From positions 19,780,501 to 19,844,500 of the forward strand of contig AP031353.1 in NCBI GenBank assembly GCA_037833965.1: DNA of 64,000 nucleotides, in the 5' to 3' direction. The notes beneath the pieces were generated by a model that searched no databases, was not told where the DNA came from, and saw nothing but the letters and a program-made list of their open reading frames with translations. Made by a program: the position numbers and the translations under genes. This document shows, one piece after another, positions 1-11,650 of this stretch. The DNA comes from Marchantia polymorpha subsp. ruderalis. Taxonomy: Eukaryota > Streptophyta > Marchantiopsida > Marchantiales > Marchantiaceae. Position 1 is the stretch's first letter, and each line of letters opens with the position of its first letter.

Positions 1-818
1 TAAAAAATAATCCAATTGATAAGAAAAATTATAGATTTCAAGACATATATCATAAAAAAATTGCAAGATGTCAAGTTAAATCTTTGTCTACTTAAGTCAT
101 AGCAAATTAGATTATTAGAAATGCATTATGTAAGAAATCTCAATGAGGAAAATATTAATACAAACGTATTTTATTTTTGTAGAGTTAGCTTTATTCATAT
201 GAATTAAAAGTTGTATATGTTTTCTTTGTCAAAAATCTATGTTGTTTCTATATTCAAATGACAGTTTGAAATAATGTTAATGACATATCTATTAGATATT
301 TTTTAATTTTGCTTTAGGTTTAAACATTTTTTCATGGATTTTTACTTAATATAAACATCATATATTTGAAACAAAATTTTAATTTTAAATTTTTTGAAAA
401 ATGCTTTAATTTTGAGAATGTTGATGGGTGAATACAATCAAGATATGAAAAAGAAGATAAATTTTAAGTGGAACAGAATAAATATTTACTGAAAATATTT
501 TGAAACTCAATGTTATTCAGTATTTTTCATGATTTTTATATCAAAATATTCTTTAATAGATAAATTGAATATATTTTAATAAAAAATAATATATTTGAAT
601 TATATATTATAGATTTTTTTATCAAATGCATATAACGTATTCAAATTATGATATTAAATGTAATTTAACAATAACTTGTAATAAATATTTTATAAATATT
701 TTATCATTAAAAAACTAAATATTACAATAACATTTGAAAAAAATATGGTATACTAATTTTTAATACTATTAATATATAAGCATTGAATTAACATATTGAA
801 TTTAAACTGATAAAGTTG

Positions 819-844
<26 letters not shown>
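819..844. repeat. (AT)n microsatellite
   Basis: An uninterrupted run of alternating A and T of about 26 bases lies within the AT-rich block. Confidence 0.9.
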
Positions 845-849
<5 letters not shown>

Positions 850-2140
850 AATCATTATGCAAACAATCATATATTCATTTGTAGAATTGAACACAAACAC
901 AAAGCCAACATGAAAAACTAAATGCATCATCACTCTAAAATATGCTCATGTCAACTATAGTAAAAATAAATGACTAGTCTTGCCGTGACCTTATTTTGAA
1001 TTCTCAAAACATTTATTGTGACATTTCTTGCAACAACTTAGTGTTTATTCACAAAATGTCTATTTCAGGAGATGAAAACTCCAATAAGCTTTAATATATA
1101 GTGACTGACTAACTAATAAAAATAAAGTTAATCATGCAGAACCAAGACGTGAAATATCTCATAATGAATCTTTTCTTAACTCTTGTCTTGGAGAATGCAA
1201 CTTCCATAAACTATAAACTTATTTTACAAGTTATAGCACTAAACTAACATAGGTAAATGTGTAAACGCGAGCTAATTAGATACAAGCGTACTTTAGAATA
1301 TATACATACAAACTAAAGTTAAAATGAACTTTACATGTGCTCCTCATGCAAATAGCACAATGTTTATTTAAATTTAGAACGGCAATAAAGGCATCAACTC
1401 TATAGTATTTTTTGGGCATTCTTGAGGAGTTCAATTAATTCTCTCATAATTTATAATTTTGATTCAATAATATCTTATGTTGATGTGCTTCATTGTGTTT
1501 TCTATCGTTGGATTTAACTTTTGATTGATATTTTGTTAAAATGAGCATGTGATACATCTAATGTATTACAATCATGAATTTAAAAATCTTATTATTCACA
1601 CTTTTCTTCATGTATACACATGTTTCATACATTGTGAAATTTTTTTCTTATATGAATTCATCATATCTTTCTTTTCACATCTAAATTGTTTGATTCAACA
1701 ATCTAAAAATTTAAAAATAATCTAAACAATCTAAAAATTTCGACAATCTAAAAAATAGATTCTTTGATTTTTTTAAGCAAATTGATAATTTCAAATAATT
1801 ATATTTTTTTAGACAAATGTAACTACATACATCTAATACAAAACCAGACTACTATTTTGGCAAATATACATGTCATTCAAACTGTAGTGTAATTTGTTTC
1901 AAGTAAATCAACTTCATTGTAGTCCACATTTTTTTTGGTATGTGGAACTACTAGCTACCAACCTAGCTTTGAGATATTTTATTTTGTCATCTAAAGAATT
2001 GTCTTTGTTTTATTCAACCAGTTTTTAACAACCATTTGTTGAAAGCTCTAATAACTTTCACGTTTTGTTCTGAATTAGAAATTGCATATTACGCTATATA
2101 GCAAATTTTTTTCCAAATTTATGTACATAGTCATAACTGA

Positions 2141-2325
2141 TAAATGGTAAATGATAAATAAACCAAGCTTGTGGGATCCAAAGTATAAATGGCTTAAAAA
2201 ACACAATACAAGACAAACATCTATTTACTAGGGAAAAAATCCTAAAGGTCATGCCTTAACTAGTGCCAAAAGCACTAGAATGATGACTAATTATTTTCAT
2301 AATATAACAAACTAAATGAAAAAAC
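2141..2325 (-). mobile_element. LINE 3'-end relic, minus strand
   Basis: Read on the minus strand, this fragment has the features of the 3' end of the LINE copies at 53.7-61.4 kb. There is a run resembling the 'SSALGTS' end of the ORF (the 'tagtgccaaaagcactagaa' stretch), then the untranslated tail with the diverged 'gatcaagcccgtgggaccc' block, then the ATGGTAAATG-type terminal repeat. It is 5'-truncated and diverged, so it is an old insertion. Confidence 0.75.
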
Positions 2326-4877
2326 ACTAATTGTTATAAAAAATCAAAAAATCTTCACATACATGTTTGCACACATTTAAGAAATTTTCTCATTTAGATC
2401 TGTATGAATACATGAAGATCAACAATTTAAATTTACAAATAAAATCTTGCTATTTGAATAGAATCAATAACTTGATAATTTTATAGAATATTCTTCTACA
2501 TTTCACTCTATGAAATTGAAGCATCTTGTTTTAATAACATTTGTTACATCTAGTATATCGTATAAGAATATTATTCATGGAATAAAACTTCATGAACATT
2601 TTTGCAATATAATCAAGAATATTTAAATGATATAAATGTGTATTCATAATCATAATCTAATTTTCTAAACAACTAGTGCTCTAGTCTACTTCCATCTTTC
2701 GAAAATTTGTCATTCAAAGCAATATATAGGTTTGATCTTTATCCCATTTGAATTAAAGCCTTTAGTATCAATGTTTCAATCATCATTTCTTTATGTTTTT
2801 AAATCTCTACTTGTTTAACTCTTTAATAAGATAGTTTTATTGATTATTATTATAAATCATCATTTTTTCACCTTTTTGTAATTTGATTACGATCACATTC
2901 AGTACACCATTTATGTTATGTGATAAATTCAAGATTTATTTTATTCATCAAATAAGTATGGCAAATATCCAACTTTTTTGAATATCAATCACAAAAAGTG
3001 AAAAATTTATAATGAATATATTTTAAAATATTCATCATATTTTTCACAACAATTTATATCGCATTCTTATGTTGGTTCATTGTCATAATATCTATATATG
3101 TATTATATCAAATAGAAAACAAATGATTCACTTATCAAAATCATTTTACATGAAGTATAAAATGTAAATGATGTTATTGCATGTTTTTTTTAACTAACAA
3201 ACAAAAGAATTGATTTTCAATGATCTTGATTTCATCACTTTGATATCAAATTTACAATCTAATACGTCAAAATGTACATTAAAAAATAATAATTGTCAAT
3301 GAAAAAAATTTTATTGTCAACAAAATTGAAGATTAAATATTGTGATATTGATCTCTAGTCAGAATTTTTTATATGTGCAAAAATAAAATCATTTGTTTTT
3401 GTATCTCTCTACAAGTCAATCAATGACAATGGCTAGACTTTATAAAGTTTCAAGAACTTCTAATCCATCATCACTTTCTTGCTAATTTATGAGTAGTAAA
3501 CCACATTCCAGGAAAGAATGAGGTACTCTTGATGCTATTCTAACACTAGAGATCAAGAACTAACTTCACTTAAACAATAAACACAAACTCTAGAAATGAC
3601 AGGTTACTAAAATGGTTCAAAATATTGTTATTTTTATCCTATTAAAGCATGTAACACCTTATCATACCATCAATTACAATGCTAGTGGTTGAATAACATG
3701 ACAATTAACCTTGCAAATTACTAAAGTGTCACCTTCAATTAACACACTAACCAGCACATTCGATTCTTATCTAACAAACATACATATTGCTAATTAACAT
3801 GTTTGTTTTTTATTTAACAAGCACAAAAATAATTGGCATTGTAATTATAGATTGTTCATTTCAAGTTGCATCTTTTTTTTGAGTCATTTTAGCTTTAGTT
3901 TGAACTAATTAAAGGTAGTTACAATTGATCAAAACACAATTGTTAATCCAGAGCACATGAAACTAGTAGAAAATTATTTTTGTTCAATTGATGAGTGAAT
4001 CTACAAGGATAGTCAAGAACACACAAGCACAATCAATCAACACAAATAAAAATGTACCTGTGCCAATACTAAACACACGTGGTTTGTAAAAATTGACCAC
4101 GTTCACAAGTTAACAAAGGTTATATTGGATAAAAAATCCCAAAATATGTTACATAAAGCTTTTGTGAGCTTTTTTGTATACAATAACGGTTTTGATCAAC
4201 TTCATCAATTGTATTTGAAACTAATTTAAATTATTAGAAGCATGAATTTAACCCTAACATTTGGAATAATTTCAAAATATCTATATGATTTAACAAAAAA
4301 TATATGCAATTTCAGATACTGTATATAAAAAAATATTAAAGATGGAATTTTCAAATACATTATAGATATATTTTAAATACATGATATTATACAATTTGTT
4401 AAGGAAATATTTAATTCTATTTTTATGCATAATATTAAATTCAATAATATATATAGATAATTTGGAGTTTGTTTTTTTCAAAACAGGTTCCAAAAGTGGT
4501 TTAACTTCTCACATATAAAATAATACAAAAATGTTAACTCAAGGGAGATTTATATTCTTTGAATAAAATAAAAAATAAAATTGTATACTATAAGATATAA
4601 ATTATTTGCATCATCCAAAAAATTGCAATTATTTTGAGAGTTTTTACTCTTAGATTATATTTTTTGAATTAGTTGTTTATCATGTGTGTTCAATTAGAGA
4701 CATCTTTTTTCCTTTACATCTTGCAAGAAAGCTTTGCATTAAATCCACATATTTTGTTTTATTACGCATAAAATTTTTATATATATTGCAAAATCATACA
4801 AGTAAATTAAAGCATATTAAACTTATGATATAAGAATGCATGTTCTCAAAACTAATTTGGATACAATTGGACTTTGA

Positions 4878-4972
4878 AGTCTTTTCACTTGTTTGTGGTT
4901 GTCGTTTGTATAGTGTTTTTCAGCCTTTTGACCCTTGGGTCCACTGGGTTTGATCTATTACCATTTACCATA
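4878..4972 (+). mobile_element. LINE 3'-tail relic, plus strand
   Basis: The sequence matches the LINE 3' untranslated end: 'cagccttttgacccttgggt', then a 'ccactgggtttgatc' block, then 'taccatttaccat'. No coding part is present, so this is an extreme 5' truncation. Confidence 0.75.
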
Positions 4973-5821
4973 TTTGCAATAACATTATGGACTACACATC
5001 AACAAGATATAATATGAAGATTATTATAAACCTTGTGTTTGGAAAATATGTTTCATAAAAATTTGAAGAAAAAACTAATACCCTAAACTTATGATTACTG
5101 CGATGTGAGTTCATCAACATCTTCAATGATGCAAATGGCAAAATCACGAGATTTTAACATCTGAAAATAGTATGTAAATAAAAAGATGTCAAGATATTTT
5201 TTAATAAAATCAAGAATCAAAATCAATCATCAATCACGGTTATATTATCCGAAGTGAAAGTCCTCAATTTAAAAATTGGATGCAGGATGATTTTAAAAGT
5301 GAATGAAAGTGAAAGATTTTGAAAGTGCTGATGATTTTAAAGGTGAATATATAATCCAACATTATCTACGTTCTCCACATATATAACAACTATAGTAAAT
5401 GATGATTTGAACATGTACCCGGGTAGATGAGAGTGATGTTATATACAGAGGTTATGTATATCTGTATGAGATGCAGTAGTACATATTTACTATCTTTTAC
5501 CTTACTCTATGTTACTCCTTCGGGTTCATCTCTCTCTTCCCGTACTTTTTGTTGAATATTGCTTGCTTACTTTTATGAGGTTTGGATTTGTATTATGAAG
5601 CCAACTAAGCCTGTGACAGATAGAAGCAGACGCGTAAGATACCTTCTCAGTGTACCTCATCCTCTCGGACATATTACTTGGTCCCCCGTTCTCAGTCGCG
5701 CGACAATTGGGATTATGTCATGGATGCTTGCTACCAAATAGCTTTTCGTTACCACAACTTAGTTTAGAACTTTGCGTTCTCTATCTGAACTGGGATCTTT
5801 GCCTTCTTCTCGCCGGCGAAA

Positions 5822-6208
5822 ATGGCATCGGAGCAGTACAGCAGCAGCTACGACACGACCGCCGAGAAGACGGATCAGGCGAAGAACGCTTTGAGCAGCA
5901 CAGCCGATCGGACCCGGGAGACCGGCGCGGAGAAGACAGGGCAGGCTCATGACGGGGCTGCCACCGTGCAGGACACGGCGAGGGCCGTGTCCTGCACGGC
6001 GAGGGCCGTCTGGGATCAGACCAAGCGGGCGGCCTCCGACGCCAAAGACACGGTGACGGCGCAGGCCAAGGAAGCGGCCGCCGACGAAGCGGGCGCAGCG
6101 AAGGACGCGACGTCGCGGAAGGCGGAGGGCCAGAATGTCGCCGCCGACAAGACCTCGCAGAACCGGAGCTCCACCAACGACACCGTCGGCCGAGATGGAG
6201 AACTTTAA
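5822..6208 (+). CDS. LEA-like (group 3 / LEA_4-type) hydrophilic protein
   Basis: This single-exon ORF encodes a 128-residue protein dominated by Ala, Thr, Asp, Glu, Lys and Gln, with no hydrophobic core and few aromatic residues. Degenerate 11-residue amphipathic repeats of the group 3 LEA type recur, such as TAEKTDQAKNA near residue 14 and repeats around DQTKRAASDAKDTVTAQAKEA in the middle. Proteins of this family are disordered when hydrated, fold into helices on drying, and protect membranes and proteins during desiccation. A 21-bp direct duplication at 5974-6015 gives a repeated TARAV peptide, and a perfect fold-back overlaps it. The ORF is GC-rich against its surroundings. Its stop lies only 224 bp before the eIF2-beta start. 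Family assignment rests on composition and repeats, so a generic disordered stress protein is possible. Confidence 0.65.
   Translation: MASEQYSSSYDTTAEKTDQAKNALSSTADRTRETGAEKTGQAHDGAATVQDTARAVSCTARAVWDQTKRAASDAKDTVTAQAKEAAADEAGAAKDATSRKAEGQNVAADKTSQNRSSTNDTVGRDGEL
5964..5999. repeat. perfect inverted repeat inside the LEA-like ORF
   Basis: Two 16-base arms (5964-5979 and 5984-5999) are exact reverse complements separated by four bases (gagg). The right arm overlaps the second copy of the 21-bp direct repeat that gives the duplicated TARAV peptide. The structure is GC-rich and should form a stable hairpin in DNA or mRNA. Confidence 0.9.
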
Positions 6209-6432
6209 CTCGAACAGGCGCCACAGTATGTGATATGCTCCGGAACACTTCCGACTTTGTAATTCTTCCGTGAGTGTGCTGCCCTAAACACCAAAGCCAC
6301 CAGCAATAGCAGCCAACATCGACAGTACTGTCCTCTCTTTCTTCATCACATTCTTCAGTGAACATCCCATAATTCTCAACTCCGGAGGACTTTACGACTG
6401 GAGTTGTATTAGATCCTCGTTTTCTCGTGAAA

Positions 6433-9409
6433 ATGGCTGAGGAGGAGCACCCGGAAGTGCTACCCGAGGTGAAGGAAGAAGCGGCGCCTGGGGAGGTAAG
6501 CCCGTGGGTCGCAAGACTCGGTAGACATCGACTTTCGAGAGATCGGTTTTCGAGCTGGAATTCAACTCTTTGCACGGGTAGTCATGATTACTTAGATTGC
6601 CCGTTCGTTCTTGTATTTGTACAGATTCATCCATTTGATCCTACGAAGAAAAAGAAGAAGAAGAAAGTACGAGTGGCCGAGGAGGAAGATCTAGAGGCTG
6701 TCGACAAAGTTACAGAGAAGGTCGACAGCCTAGCTCTGACTTCCACAGCCGGAGATGGTATTGATTCGTCTTTCGCGGGAATGAAGAAGAAGAAGAAGAA
6801 GAAACCTGTAAGTAACCCTAATCGCTTCCAAGGCCGACCTATCTGCCCTTTCCATCTTACAACACATCCGCATCTTTGAGTCAATTTTCCCGCACGGACG
6901 ACAACGCAAAATTTTGCCAAGTGTAGACAAAATTACGAATAGGAAAGAGGTAGTTGAACCTGGATTCGGATACAACTCCCCCAAGGCCGCTCCGACAAGA
7001 ACGATGGAGTTGATGAGCACTGACTTCGGCAGCCCGTTCCGCAGAATTCACAGGTACTCGCACGATACCCGTACTGACTGCAGCAAAGACCTCCCGCGCA
7101 CACTGCGCTTCCAACATCTCTACCACACCTTCTACTTGTTCCACATGTGCGAGGATCGCTCTGACAGCCCGCGCCGCACCATGCATCTCCCACACCACAA
7201 TACCCAAAGTGACTGCACAATGCTCCTCCTGCTTGGCTTCCACAAACCTGAGCCAGGCTGCCCTGGACGACGAAAGGGACGACTACCGCTAGGAGTAACG
7301 CCATTGTCGACTTGGATGACACGGCCATTGTACGATAGATCAGCTCTCAAGTTGAAAATAGGAATAGGACTCGGGAGGATGATTTTATCTGAGTCAAAGC
7401 TATGTCCGTTCGCATTCAGCTCAGTCGCTTCAGGTGTGTTTGATCTGAAGGAAGCTGAGACTTAAATACTCGTTGGCTCATGCCTTGCGAGAAAAAATTA
7501 CTGTCATATGTGCTTTGAGGACGAGTCCTGCTTGACGGTTTCCCTAAAGCTGCTGTGATACTGATTCTGACTCGGCATGGACAGTTTGCCACACGTGCAA
7601 TTGGAAGCGGCTTCACAAAATTCACCATGTCTACCTTCACTTATTGTTTATCTGAGTCAATTGAGTGCTTCGTTGCAAAGATGCGTGTTTGCATCGCCTC
7701 TCATTTACTGGCTCTCAGATTCCTCTGCAGATGGATTAAACCCTTCATTTGGCCAAAGCTTTGAGTTCAACTGCATCTTTGCGTTACATGGGTCATAGGT
7801 TTCATTATCTTATTCAGATTTGACTCTTTCCTGTCCGCTATTATGATGACTACTCATCAACCTCGGTCACTACCTGAGCATTTGTCGTAGAACTCTTTAC
7901 TCTTAATTCACATTACAGAGGTCTACAGCTCGATCTTTGGACTTTCTGGTCTCTTGCATAATTCTTCGTGTTTTTGATCGGGTATCGTACGGCGTCAAGG
8001 CTTGCCTGCGCGTCCTCGGCAGGGATTCAATGTCATGGAGATCTGAATCTTGCACGTTCTAGCCTAGACCTCAGAGGAACACGGAGCAGAACACTCGTCA
8101 TGAGCATGACTAATTCGAAGTATACAGCAAAAGTTGGTGTCCTACAAGTCATCTCAACTATCTCTGCTCTTGACAGGTGGAAGGCGAATTTGAAGAAGAA
8201 AATGGAGAGACGATTGCTGAAGTTAACGGTAATTATTTATTCCTGTAATTATTCCTTCTTTTTTTAGCTCTTAATTACCATTGTTCTTACTTTGTGCCGC
8301 TTGGCGACGTAGGAGGGGAGGCCGCCGAGGACGAGGATGAAGAGGAAGAAGCAGAGGGCATTGTTCTGGAGGCCCGATTTCCTTGGGAGGGTACCGATCG
8401 GGACTACAAGTATGAAGAGGTTAGCACACTCTGTTGTTCACTACCGTGCTGAGTACAGTTAAGTACTAGTATCTCGCGTCATGGTGTGATATCCACTCGT
8501 TCTGATTTGTCTCTATGGCGCACATGCATACAGCTTCTAGGGAGAGTTTTCAATATTTTACGTGAAAACAATCCAGAGCTCGCTGGAGAGAAGAGACGAA
8601 CTATAATGAGACCACCTCAAGTGCTTAGAGAGGGTACAAAGAAGACTGTGTTCGTGAACTTCATGGACCTTTGCAAGACGTAATTTCTCACATTTTTCAC
8701 CGGCGTTGTTGTTGCTTTTTATATATTTTTTGGCATTTCGTGTCGCATATTTTCTCTTCCAAGTATCTTGTACATAAAGTTACCGCAAGCAATTAACACT
8801 CGAATTATGCATGTTATTAGGATGCATCGACAACCCGAGCACGTTATGGCTTTCCTTCTTGCTGAACTCGGTACAAGTGGCTCTCTCGATGGACAGCAGC
8901 GGCTGGTCGTGAAGGGGCGTTTTGCTCCTAAGAATTTTGAGGGTATTCTACGTCGATATGTCAGTAAGTGACTACCGACCAGATCGGCTTCCAACTTAAC
9001 ATCATGAGCTTCAAATTTTCATGTTATTTCAGATTTTTTTTTTTTTTCGTTTGCAGAAACTGACATATTGCGTTGTTCACATTGGTGGCGGTGGTCTCTG
9101 TGTGGTATAGATGAGTACGTGATGTGCAACGGATGCAAGAGTCCCGATACAATTCTGTCAAAAGAGAATCGGTTGTTCTTTCTTCGGTGTGAACAAGTAA
9201 GCTTAGTGTGTGTCGGTTGGGTTGAATGCTTCGGTTGTTTTTTCCCAGACAATGCTGTTTTCCGAGTTATACACATATCTCTTAACGGTTTTACCGAATC
9301 GCCATGGTGTAACTATATGTGTTTTGTGTAGTGTGGATGCTCACGATCGGTGGCCCAGATTAAAGCTGGATTCGTGGCTAGAGTTGGGCGTCGGAAAACC
9401 ACGACTTAG
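6433..9409 (+). CDS. EIF2B (eIF2-beta): eukaryotic translation initiation factor 2 subunit beta
   Basis: Eight coding exons with GT-AG introns keep phase throughout: 6433-6495, 6625-6807, 8177-8228, 8313-8419, 8534-8679, 8821-8963, 9111-9196 and 9332-9409, giving about 285 residues. The protein is a subunit of the eIF2 trimer that carries initiator Met-tRNA with GTP to the 40S ribosome in the cytosol. The N-terminal part has two lysine blocks ([11 protein letters not shown] near residue 25 and KKKKKKKP near residue 75), which in this family contact eIF5 and eIF2B. An acidic stretch and the motif [14 protein letters not shown] follow. The core has [18 protein letters not shown] and [19 protein letters not shown]. 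The C-terminal zinc finger has CNGC and CEQC (four Cys) and ends [13 protein letters not shown]. The length is close to other plant eIF2-beta proteins. Intron 2 (6808-8176) is by far the longest and contains an antisense ORF. The start at 6433 is the first ATG (GAAAATGGCT). Confidence 0.97.
6933..7328 (-). CDS. hevein-like chitin-binding secreted protein, nested in eIF2-beta intron 2
   Basis: This 131-residue ORF lies on the strand opposite to eIF2-beta and wholly inside its second intron. Residues 1-26 form a signal peptide: a hydrophobic [11 protein letters not shown] stretch with a likely cut after SLA, leaving Gln27 first. Two type-1 chitin-binding (hevein) modules follow. Module 1 (about 27-62) has [15 protein letters not shown] and WCGAGCQS but lacks the adjacent Cys pair, as if about six residues were deleted. 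Module 2 (about 67-104) has [12 protein letters not shown] and [11 protein letters not shown], but the usual Cys after GY is Arg and a new Cys appears four residues later. The last 25 residues look unrelated to the family and may be intron read-through or decay. The start context (ACAATGGCC) suits a plant gene. The family binds chitin and acts in antifungal defence outside the cell. There is no chitinase domain. It could be a real small gene, the first exon of a longer one, or a young pseudogene. Confidence 0.65.
   Translation of the reverse strand: MAVSSKSTMALLLAVVVPFVVQGSLAQVCGSQAGGALCSHFGYCGVGDAWCGAGCQSDPRTCGTSRRCGRDVGSAVCAGGLCCSQYGYRASTCEFCGTGCRSQCSSTPSFLSERPWGSCIRIQVQLPLSYS
7461..7468 (-). 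promoter_or_regulatory. possible TATA box for the nested hevein-like ORF
   Basis: On the minus strand the sequence reads TATTTAAG, about 130 bases upstream of the hevein-like ATG. That position would allow a leader of roughly 100 bases. The motif is short and could occur by chance. Confidence 0.3.
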
Positions 9410-10708
9410 AGCTGCTTTCCGTTCCAGTTAGGTGCGTGTCGTGCTTATCGAAATTCCATAGTTGGAAGAATTGTTTCGAGCTACTATCCTTGGCTTGATT
9501 TGTGCTTCTTATTAGTTTAGCTTGCTGCCTCTCTTTGAAAAGGATATGTACACTAATGTTATATCCCAACAACCGACAATGCTGCTACAGACGTTAAACC
9601 AAGGGTTTCTTCTCCGTCAGTTCTGGTTGTGCAGTCTTGATAAAGACTTAGCCGATTGTGTATGTCCTGAATTAGTGTCTCATGAGTATATTCGAGTCTT
9701 GATGTGCTTATTTGAAACAAACACACCCATACTCCTAGTGCTTAATACCCGTAACGAAGTTAAATCGACTTGAAAAATATGAATATATTACGTTGTAGGA
9801 AACTATGAAAGTAATATATATACACCCCTACTGTATCATATCTTACTGACATTCTTGTCTAATGCAGGTTAGCAGGCGTCTTTCTTGAGGAGGGTGTATG
9901 AAGACGCAGAAATCTTTCTATCAGATTAGAGTTTTTGTCTATCATAGCATGTTGAAAGGTTCGCATTGGTGGCTGTATGCCGATTTGTGTACGCTGTTGT
10001 TACTGTGCTAAGTGGCTCTACTAGTGAAGACTTGTGCAAATATTCTCGTCTTTGAGGTATGTGTTGGACTTTCTCATGGACTTTATCACGTGTTGGACTT
10101 TCTGAATCGGCATAGTGAGGTTGTACTTGAAGGACAAGTGACTTCTATATAGTCTAGATTAGTGGACGAAAGTAATTAAGAGCCTCTACAGCTAAATTTT
10201 TCAATCCAAAATTTCTGCCGGCGTTTAGATTCGTGATGCCATGAGTAGTATGGTGTCTATCTCGCAAGACGATATTTGAATCCTGAGCTAGCTAGAAAAG
10301 GCATCCGAATTTCTTCGTGCTTGTAGCAATCCCTTTTTATTTTATCGCGAGCCGTGTTTTCTCCACTAATTGTAAACTGAGGTTTGCTCTGAGTTTCACT
10401 TATAGCACTTTGGTGGTAAACAGTCTAGGCTTTTCGAAGTGAGGATGAAACGAGAAGAGATTAATTGTGGAGCTAGTTAGGTACTATACAAGTTTGCAGG
10501 TCCCTGTGTTTTCTTTCTCTAAGCCCGTAAGGTCGTAGTCAAAGTCTGTACACAAACGAGGGGATTTGGTCTCGATGGAGAGGACGTTTGAGGTCTTCAA
10601 TTCATGTCGATTACATCAGATACTTTTGTCGACATCTCTTGAACACCATGGAGGATCAGATAGAGTTAATATTTTTTTGTCATGAATTAATGTACACGCA
10701 ACCACTTC

Positions 10709-10862
10709 GATATCTCGAACCAGCTAGCATCAAGCACTTTGTCGATTTATTGCTTGATACTGTTGTGGTAAAGCTTTTCACTTGGGTATCTCGCAGAAGC
10801 CAGCATCAAGCACTTTGTCAACTTATTGCATGGGATTGTTTTGTAAAGCTTCTCGGGTGGGA
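10709..10862. repeat. 76-bp tandem duplication, two diverged copies
   Basis: The block containing 'agcatcaagcactttgtc' begins again 76 bases later (10726 and 10802), followed by similar 'gtaaagctt' segments. The period is not a multiple of three, which argues against the overlapping 97-residue ORF being a protein shaped by this repeat. Confidence 0.85.
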
Positions 10863-11604
10863 GGATCAGACGGATGAATGAAGAAGTTTCTTTTTTGGTT
10901 GACTTTCCAGAGAGCAATTAGAATGGTCATGCCATTGGGTCCGAGTATGAAAAGCAATATACAAAATAAATTGGTTTTATTTTCTTGCATTTATCTACCG
11001 TATTACAAATTTCGTCGTCGCAATGTTGATGCATCAACACCTTGGCATGTTGTGAAAACTTGCGGACTGAACGCTTTGAAGGGACGATATCTTTGAAGTT
11101 TCGTAGAAGTATGTTTATTGGGCGCATATCTTTGAAGTCTTGCGAGTACAGAAATTCGAAATCGAAAATCAGTCACGTGTGCTTGTTTTGTCCCGGCCAT
11201 TGGCTTGTTCTTTCGTTCTGTTTTCTAATATTCTCGCGCTTAGAGGAACTGTATAGTTACTCCAGCTAATAGCTCTGAAGAGAGATGACCAAACTGAGGC
11301 GTTGTAGAACGTGTAGATGGGATTGGAAGGCTGAAATAAAAAACTTCTGATCTTCTCGTGGAGGTCCGTCAATCGCAAATGAGTTCGCAGAAGGACTTCA
11401 TTCGCTACTCTTTCCCCCCGGACCAGTCAAAGCTTCGTTATGTTCTCTTTTTACGCAACGGGTTTAGTTTCGGTTTGTTAACCTATCCGTCGCATCTTGT
11501 TTACTTTGCGGACAAGTCAGACGGGTTGTGTAGTTGTAATAATTCGATTTGGGAATGAAGAGTTTCTCTAGTCAAACATCCAATCTATCCATGAGAGTAT
11601 TAGG

Positions 11605-11650
11605 GTCCACTGTACCTAAAAGACGAAGTCGTCTTGTAGTTACAGTGGAC
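11605..11650. repeat. imperfect hairpin, about 46 bases
   Basis: Outer arms 11605-11614 and 11641-11650 are exact reverse complements (10 bases). The inner part contains agacga-ag-tcgtct, a second perfect stem. Only a few bases between the two stems are unpaired. It could be a fold-back relic or a small hairpin RNA. No evidence favours the latter. Confidence 0.7.

Larger units (their letters stand above)
1..5370. other. AT-rich gene-free block
   Basis: The base composition is strongly A/T and the longest open frames are short and simple in composition. No protein family could be recognised. Two short relics of the LINE 3' end (about 2141-2325 on the minus strand and 4878-4972 on the plus strand) show that transposable elements have landed here. 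By analogy with the second AT-rich block, where a copia element is still readable, this may be decayed transposon DNA. That is inference. The block gives way to mixed-composition sequence near 5.4 kb, just before the LEA-like gene. Confidence 0.6.

Noticed and set aside
5781-6575. 264-residue minus-strand ORF across the LEA-like gene
   Set aside because: It is rich in Arg, Ser and Pro, as expected for the reverse of a GC-rich coding sequence, and crosses the intergenic region and the eIF2-beta first exon.
8486-8971. Separate small ORFs at 8486-8683 and 8768-8971
   Set aside because: They are exons 5 and 6 of eIF2-beta with intron read-through at their ends.
10588-10881. 97-residue ORF with an apparent internal repeat
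   Set aside because: The 76-bp duplication shifts the frame between copies, so the ORF is accidental.
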